A DNA stretch of 18,192 nucleotides. Origin: JBDREC01 sp043820105 [NCBI: Pseudomonadota bacterium]. Lineage in GTDB: Bacteria > Bdellovibrionota_F > JAHFAK01. A model generated the notes under the pieces. The model was not told the origin of the DNA. It was given only the letters and a program-made list of their open reading frames with translations, and searched no databases. Of this stretch, positions 14,068 through 18,192 are shown piece after piece. A program made the translations under genes and the position numbers. Where the stretch lies: NCBI GenBank assembly GCA_043820105.1, contig JBDREC010000111.1, positions 1 to 18,192 on the forward strand. The letters are read 5' to 3'. How positions within the stretch are numbered: position 1 is the stretch's first letter; the number at the start of each line of letters is the position of its first letter.

Positions 14068-16311
14068 ATGATTTTTATCAAAAAGCTTTTTTTCTTGGCG
14101 ATTCTAGTCTGTTTATTTACTTTAATTTTATTTGGAGATTCGCTTTTTGCAGTTTCTAAAAGGCAAGAATATATCGCCAGGTTGAAATTATCTACTTTAA
14201 CTCAACTAGATAATGCACTTGGAATGATTAGAAACCCAAGCTCAATAAAGGCGCAAATAATTTCTAAAGAAATTGTAAGAAGATATAAAGAGGCCGAATA
14301 TGTTGAGCGACAGTCTATTGAACGTGTTTTGTTAAAGCATATTAACAGTATGTCTCCAGCTGCTTTTTTAGATGTGGCTCATGAGCTGCCCCAAAGTCCT
14401 AAGGTTGCAGAAAGATGTTTGGAAATTATAGAAGGTAGATGGAATTCTATTACTGCAGAAAAAGCATATGCTGCAGTAGTTCTGCTTCAGCGCCTGAGCT
14501 TAACAATGAATAAAGCGAGAAAAGAACGTTTGGCAAAGGCTTTATTAGAGCCTGGACTTCTAGAATATATTTTAAAAATTAACATAAATCCAAGTCGTGT
14601 TAAAGATAGTAAGATCGATGTATTTGGAGAACATAGAGTTGGTTTTAGAGTTTTAAAAGAACTTTCGATTTTAGCAGCTGAAGCTGTATATGTCCTTGAT
14701 CCTGGAAATAAATCAATTGCAGATTTATCAAGATTACCTAAAGACACACATACGGTTGTAGACAAAGTATACTCTGATTGTTTTCAAAGCGTTCGTGCAA
14801 AATATTCCTTTAAAGCTGCTTTTACTATGAACCCAGCTGATACAGGGATGATCGCTGTTCCACTTCCAATGAGAGAACGACCAATTGAGCAAGAAAGATT
14901 GCCAGATCCAATATCACTTGATCCTGTTATAGAGAAGCCAGGAATTATAGGTGTCCCTGTTACAGAAGATACAGCACCTATTGGTTTGGATTTTAGTGAT
15001 GCTAATAAACCAAGATCTACTCCAACAGTAGCTGGAAAAACTGTTCAATATGCCTCAGGCACCTTAATGGGTGGGGCTACATTTTTAGTTGGCGATGTAG
15101 GGTCTGAATTAATTTTAGCTGCAATTGAAGGTGGTAACTGGTCTCGTCTTGAACACTTACATATTCTTAATATTTTAAAAAGTTATGCTGGTTTAACTCT
15201 TGGACATGGAGCTGGCTTGGCTTCTGTAAAGGGATTAGAGGCTTCATATATTAAGCTTTCTGGAAATGCTTTAAGAAAAATAACTCCAGGTCCTCTGCCA
15301 GTAAACGCTAATATTGGCTTTGGTCGCCTTGCTTTAAATCGAGGAGTTCCTTTATTTTTTGCCTTAAAGGCACAAGAAATTATCATGACAGGGGAGCTTA
15401 CTTTTGGAGTGCATGATGCGCTCACAATGGCAAATATTTTAACTGCTGAAGCATCAGTTCGTGCAATTATCGCTTTACTTAGACAAGGAACAAGACTGGT
15501 TAACTCTGGATCAAAACTTGCAAACATTGTAAGCCTTGAAAATCCATGGCTTGCTTTGTCGGCTATTGCTGCTCGTGAAATCTTTGTTTTTACTATTATT
15601 AAGGCCTTGGCAATGGCTGAAGATGAGGCCATATTAAGTATGTACAAGCTTGAAGCAAAAACCAAGTTAGCATTCAATATGCTGAATCTTGATATTATGC
15701 TTAAAAAGGCCCATCAAGGAACGGATTTTATAAGTTTAAAAGATTATGAAAATGCTCTTTCTAAACTCGTGCAAAGTTTTAATGACGTAATAGAAATTCA
15801 TTCACCATATTTGAAAATTGCAATGGCGGCAAGTGGACGAATTGAAGCTGCTTGTGAAGATGCTCCTTGTGATGATTCTTTTCAAAAGGATTATTCTTTA
15901 GATGTTAAAGATCGCTACAATATGCTTTTAGATTATACTAAATGTGAGAATGAAAAAGTTAATGTTAATAGATGGTATGAAGATGCTGCCTTTGATCTTG
16001 AAGAATCTTTAATTTACACTGATGATCATTCATCATTTGAAGACCTGGCTATAGCAGAATTAGATCTAGATTTTATCGCTAGCCTGGAAAGTTCAGAAGA
16101 TAAGACTTATGTATTAGATTTAATGAAACTCCTTGAGTTTTATAGTGATGAAAACATTACAGGTCTTATGGAACTTGGTCATACATATCTTTCAATGCAG
16201 GATTATGTGTCTGAGATAATTGGAAGTCTTGCTAGCACAAAGGAAGGGCTTATGTTGCAGATGTTTGAATATTTGATTTCAAGAGAAGCTTTTTTAGCGA
16301 GCTTAATTTAA
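14068..16311 (+). CDS. Sec-exported protein with helical N-domain and hydrophobic Ala/Gly-rich centre
   Basis: ATG 14068 gives a clear signal peptide (MIFIKKLFFLAILVCLFTL, cleavage after SLFA); the frame also opens at TTG 14047 but that start is poor. The product is 747 residues. About 30-230 are helical with HEAT-like spacing, and SMSPAAFLDVAHE resembles the protein at 9109. About 265-320 are a Pro-rich linker. About 325-525 contain several long hydrophobic, Gly/Ala-rich stretches (GTLMGGATFLVGDVG, LTLGHGAGLASVKG, PWLALSAIAAREIFVFTIIKAL) that could be membrane-inserting helices. About 535-747 are charged and helical, with a close Cys pair CEDAPC. I do not recognise a family. A pore-forming or membrane-associated role is only a guess from the hydrophobic centre. 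Confidence 0.8.
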   Translation: MIFIKKLFFLAILVCLFTLILFGDSLFAVSKRQEYIARLKLSTLTQLDNALGMIRNPSSIKAQIISKEIVRRYKEAEYVERQSIERVLLKHINSMSPAAFLDVAHELPQSPKVAERCLEIIEGRWNSITAEKAYAAVVLLQRLSLTMNKARKERLAKALLEPGLLEYILKININPSRVKDSKIDVFGEHRVGFRVLKELSILAAEAVYVLDPGNKSIADLSRLPKDTHTVVDKVYSDCFQSVRAKYSFKAAFTMNPADTGMIAVPLPMRERPIEQERLPDPISLDPVIEKPGIIGVPVTEDTAPIGLDFSDANKPRSTPTVAGKTVQYASGTLMGGATFLVGDVGSELILAAIEGGNWSRLEHLHILNILKSYAGLTLGHGAGLASVKGLEASYIKLSGNALRKITPGPLPVNANIGFGRLALNRGVPLFFALKAQEIIMTGELTFGVHDALTMANILTAEASVRAIIALLRQGTRLVNSGSKLANIVSLENPWLALSAIAAREIFVFTIIKALAMAEDEAILSMYKLEAKTKLAFNMLNLDIMLKKAHQGTDFISLKDYENALSKLVQSFNDVIEIHSPYLKIAMAASGRIEAACEDAPCDDSFQKDYSLDVKDRYNMLLDYTKCENEKVNVNRWYEDAAFDLEESLIYTDDHSSFEDLAIAELDLDFIASLESSEDKTYVLDLMKLLEFYSDENITGLMELGHTYLSMQDYVSEIIGSLASTKEGLMLQMFEYLISREAFLASLI

Positions 16312-16343
16312 GGGTAGAATTAATAACTATTTGGGTTTATACT

Positions 16344-17879
16344 ATGTTTTTTTATAGAAATCATTTAAAAGTAGTATTACTTTTATTTGTATTATTTTTT
16401 ATCTTCATTATTTCCTTTAAATTAAATGCAAGTGAAATTCCAATTGAAGCAAAATTTCAGGTTTTGTCTGATACTGAATCTTCTGGTGAAAAACGTGCGA
16501 GTGTTATTCAAGAGCTATTGGTCGAATTTGGAAGGAATGCGCTTTCTGTAGAGAATGCTAATAAACTTGTTGGGCTAATGTTTCTGCCTCAAAACAGACA
16601 ATCTCTTGAGCTACTTAATCTTTCTTTGCGGGAGCAAATAGCACGGGGGCTTGGATACTCTGAGGGTGATTTGTTATTCTTGGTAACATCTTCTTACATG
16701 CTCGGAAGCGAATATGGAAAAATTAAAGAAATTCGTCCTGGCTTTCTTATTTTTACCAAAAGAACTGAATATAGCTTTGGTGAAATGTTATTTGTTTATA
16801 GTGCTGAAACAGCAAGGTTATTTACAGTTGTAGCCTTGGATTCACCCGAAGCATTAGGCTATCTGGAAAGAGAAGCTAGTCAAGAAGGATTAAGAGAAAC
16901 TATCGAATTTCTAACTCTTGTTAATAAAAGAATAACTGAAGGACCTAATCAAAAGCATGCAGATTTGTTGCTTGATATTGTCACTGATCTTCAAGAAATG
17001 CATTCGATTTCTGAAAGAACCGCTGCTTTAATCCATCTTTTATCAGAAAATATTTTTGTAAGTGAAGAAATTAGAAATGAGCTTTTAATATTTTTAATCG
17101 GTGAAAAAGATTTTTCAAGAAGAGTTTATAATAGACTATCTTATTTAATGAGATTAAGTCAAAATAATCCGGATCTTAAAATACATGAAGCTAGCCTGAT
17201 AGAGTCAGGTTTATCTTTAAGTGAAATACCACCTTGGCTTGATTCTAAACTTCCATCTTTAATTTATAAAGATATGCAGGCCGTTGAAAGTTTATGGCTT
17301 GCTTTAAATGCTTGTTTAAATTTAGATGCAAAAGAAATAGGTGTAGAGGGAATTCCATTTGTAGATACAAAAGCAAGAGCAATAAAAGAGCTGGCATATG
17401 TGCCTGGGATTCTACGTTCTTTAGAGTATTTGGGGTACAGGCGAGTTAATGTTTGGGGCATTGAATTTATTCTTAGACGATCAGGACCAAGTATTACTTC
17501 AAGAGAAGTCCTTGCCTTTCCTCCTATTTGGAATGACTATTATCGTTCATTTGATAGATCAGGTGCTACTCACTTTGTTTCAGAAGTTCCAAGAAACGCA
17601 AATGCTTATTCTAATAGTACTACTTTAATTGTTGAATCTCTAGAAGTAAGTGAAAGAGCTAGACCTAACCAGATGAATTTAGAAATCCGAGAAGTTCCAG
17701 AAGCTGTTTCAATGATTTTAGCTGAGTATTCTTTGGCTCCAGAACATTGGATTCACATAAGGGGAGAAGATGGAAGGCTTCTTGAAGGCGAGGCATTGAG
17801 AAGAGCTCTTGAACTTCACGCTGAAAAAAGGTTTGAAATTGATGGGCGTAGAGTTGTTAGGAAGGTTGAAGTAAGATGA
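16344..17879 (+). CDS. Sec-exported α-helical protein, function unknown
   Basis: The 511-residue product has a signal peptide (MFFYRNHLKVVLLLFVLFF) with cleavage after LNA before SEIPIE. The rest is mainly helical with one Cys. About 20-300 have HEAT-like hydrophobic spacing. A middle region near 340-400 is more mixed (GIPFVDTKARAIKELAYVPG, YRRVNVWGIEF). The end is a charged, Arg-rich segment (LEGEALRRALELHAEKRF) finishing KVEVR. The start follows the stop of the preceding gene by 32 bases, so the two are probably one operon. It is the same general type as the proteins at 159 and 9109, with signal peptide, helical body and basic tail. No named family recognised. Confidence 0.8.
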   Translation: MFFYRNHLKVVLLLFVLFFIFIISFKLNASEIPIEAKFQVLSDTESSGEKRASVIQELLVEFGRNALSVENANKLVGLMFLPQNRQSLELLNLSLREQIARGLGYSEGDLLFLVTSSYMLGSEYGKIKEIRPGFLIFTKRTEYSFGEMLFVYSAETARLFTVVALDSPEALGYLEREASQEGLRETIEFLTLVNKRITEGPNQKHADLLLDIVTDLQEMHSISERTAALIHLLSENIFVSEEIRNELLIFLIGEKDFSRRVYNRLSYLMRLSQNNPDLKIHEASLIESGLSLSEIPPWLDSKLPSLIYKDMQAVESLWLALNACLNLDAKEIGVEGIPFVDTKARAIKELAYVPGILRSLEYLGYRRVNVWGIEFILRRSGPSITSREVLAFPPIWNDYYRSFDRSGATHFVSEVPRNANAYSNSTTLIVESLEVSERARPNQMNLEIREVPEAVSMILAEYSLAPEHWIHIRGEDGRLLEGEALRRALELHAEKRFEIDGRRVVRKVEVR

Positions 17880-18025
17880 ATCAGTTTTTATCTATTATTC
17901 AAAAATATACAGCATAGCATCTCCTTGCTTTTAATGCATTTTATAAAAGAGATCTGTTAAAACTTTTAGCAAGCACTGTTTCTAAATAATAAGATATAAC
18001 GATACTTGATACAATGTGGACCAAA

Positions 18026-18042
18026 TTAAGAACTGTTCTTAA
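18026..18042. promoter_or_regulatory. perfect 8-1-8 palindrome, operator candidate
   Basis: TTAAGAACTGTTCTTAA is a perfect inverted repeat with 8-base arms and a single central base. The 8-1-8 (or 7-1-7) geometry is typical of Fur/PerR-family boxes, though the sequence differs from their consensus. CCAA (18021-18024) and TTGG (18047-18050) extend it imperfectly. It is too AT-rich and lacks a T tract to be a normal terminator. Confidence 0.4.
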
Positions 18043-18132
18043 TAAATTGGGATAAAAAACATTACAAAACCTCTTTTTCAAAAAGCATAAAAATGCTCAG
18101 AACACGACTGCATGAAAGTAATAAAAATATAT

Positions 18133-18187
18133 TTATTATAAAGGTTTATTGCATGACAGTGGGAATACAATAAGCCTTTAATAATAA
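18133..18187. repeat. long imperfect inverted repeat
   Basis: The arm TAAAGGTTTATTG (18139-18151) pairs with CAATAAGCCTTTA (18168-18180), 13 bp with a single G·U wobble, around a 16-base loop. Outside these, TTATTA (18133-18138) pairs with TAATAA (18182-18187) if one base bulges. The total arm is 19 bp. It may be a structured RNA, a terminator or one end of a small repeat element. Confidence 0.5.
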
Positions 18188-18192
18188 AATAT

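Larger units (their letters stand above)
17880..18192. other. gene-free 3' region with inverted repeats
   Basis: I see no gene in these 313 bases. Besides the two inverted repeats listed separately there is a small hairpin AGCAT-AAAA-ATGCT (18084-18097). On the minus strand it is followed by four T, so it could be a weak terminator for a gene entering from the right. Confidence 0.4.

Overview
The window is AT-rich DNA from a Gram-negative bacterium. Two or three outer-membrane β-barrel proteins, a lipoprotein and four Sec-exported soluble proteins point to a double membrane. I cannot assign a phylum from the sequence. Most of the genes are poorly characterised exported proteins, which fits an uncultured or little-studied lineage. 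TAG, TAA and TGA are all used as normal stops.

Layout. Positions 48-1463 hold an exported helical protein whose signal peptide is cut from its body by an in-frame TAG. Positions 1574-4633 encode a large protein that looks like a degenerate 5'-nucleotidase fused to a C-terminal β-barrel. Positions 4758-7148 encode an acidic, cysteine-rich lipoprotein. A three-gene minus-strand island follows at 7154-8883: a HPr-kinase-like ScmC protein, a small peptide with five evenly spaced C-x-x-G motifs, and a stand-alone response-regulator receiver domain. The receiver gene has its own near-consensus promoter and an upstream CRP-type palindrome. Positions 9109-10425 encode another exported helical protein. 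A tight operon at 10472-13742 then encodes a decayed TPR protein, a cyclic-nucleotide-binding-domain protein and two tandem paralogous outer-membrane proteins. Positions 14068-17879 encode two more exported helical proteins. The last 313 bases hold no gene but carry two good inverted repeats.

The most interesting content is the ScmC plus cysteine-repeat peptide pair (7785-8883). ScmC belongs to the SynChlorMet (Scm) cassette, which is linked to radical-SAM peptide maturation. The adjacent 69-residue peptide looks like a modified-peptide (RiPP) precursor with a 10-residue Cys period. No radical-SAM maturase lies in the window, so it is either further away or absent.

Three tandem arrays of 7-bp units, each with a different unit sequence, lie directly after stop codons (1462, 4648, 13753). 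The four exported helical proteins (159, 9109, 14068, 16344) resemble one another in layout and may be a local family.
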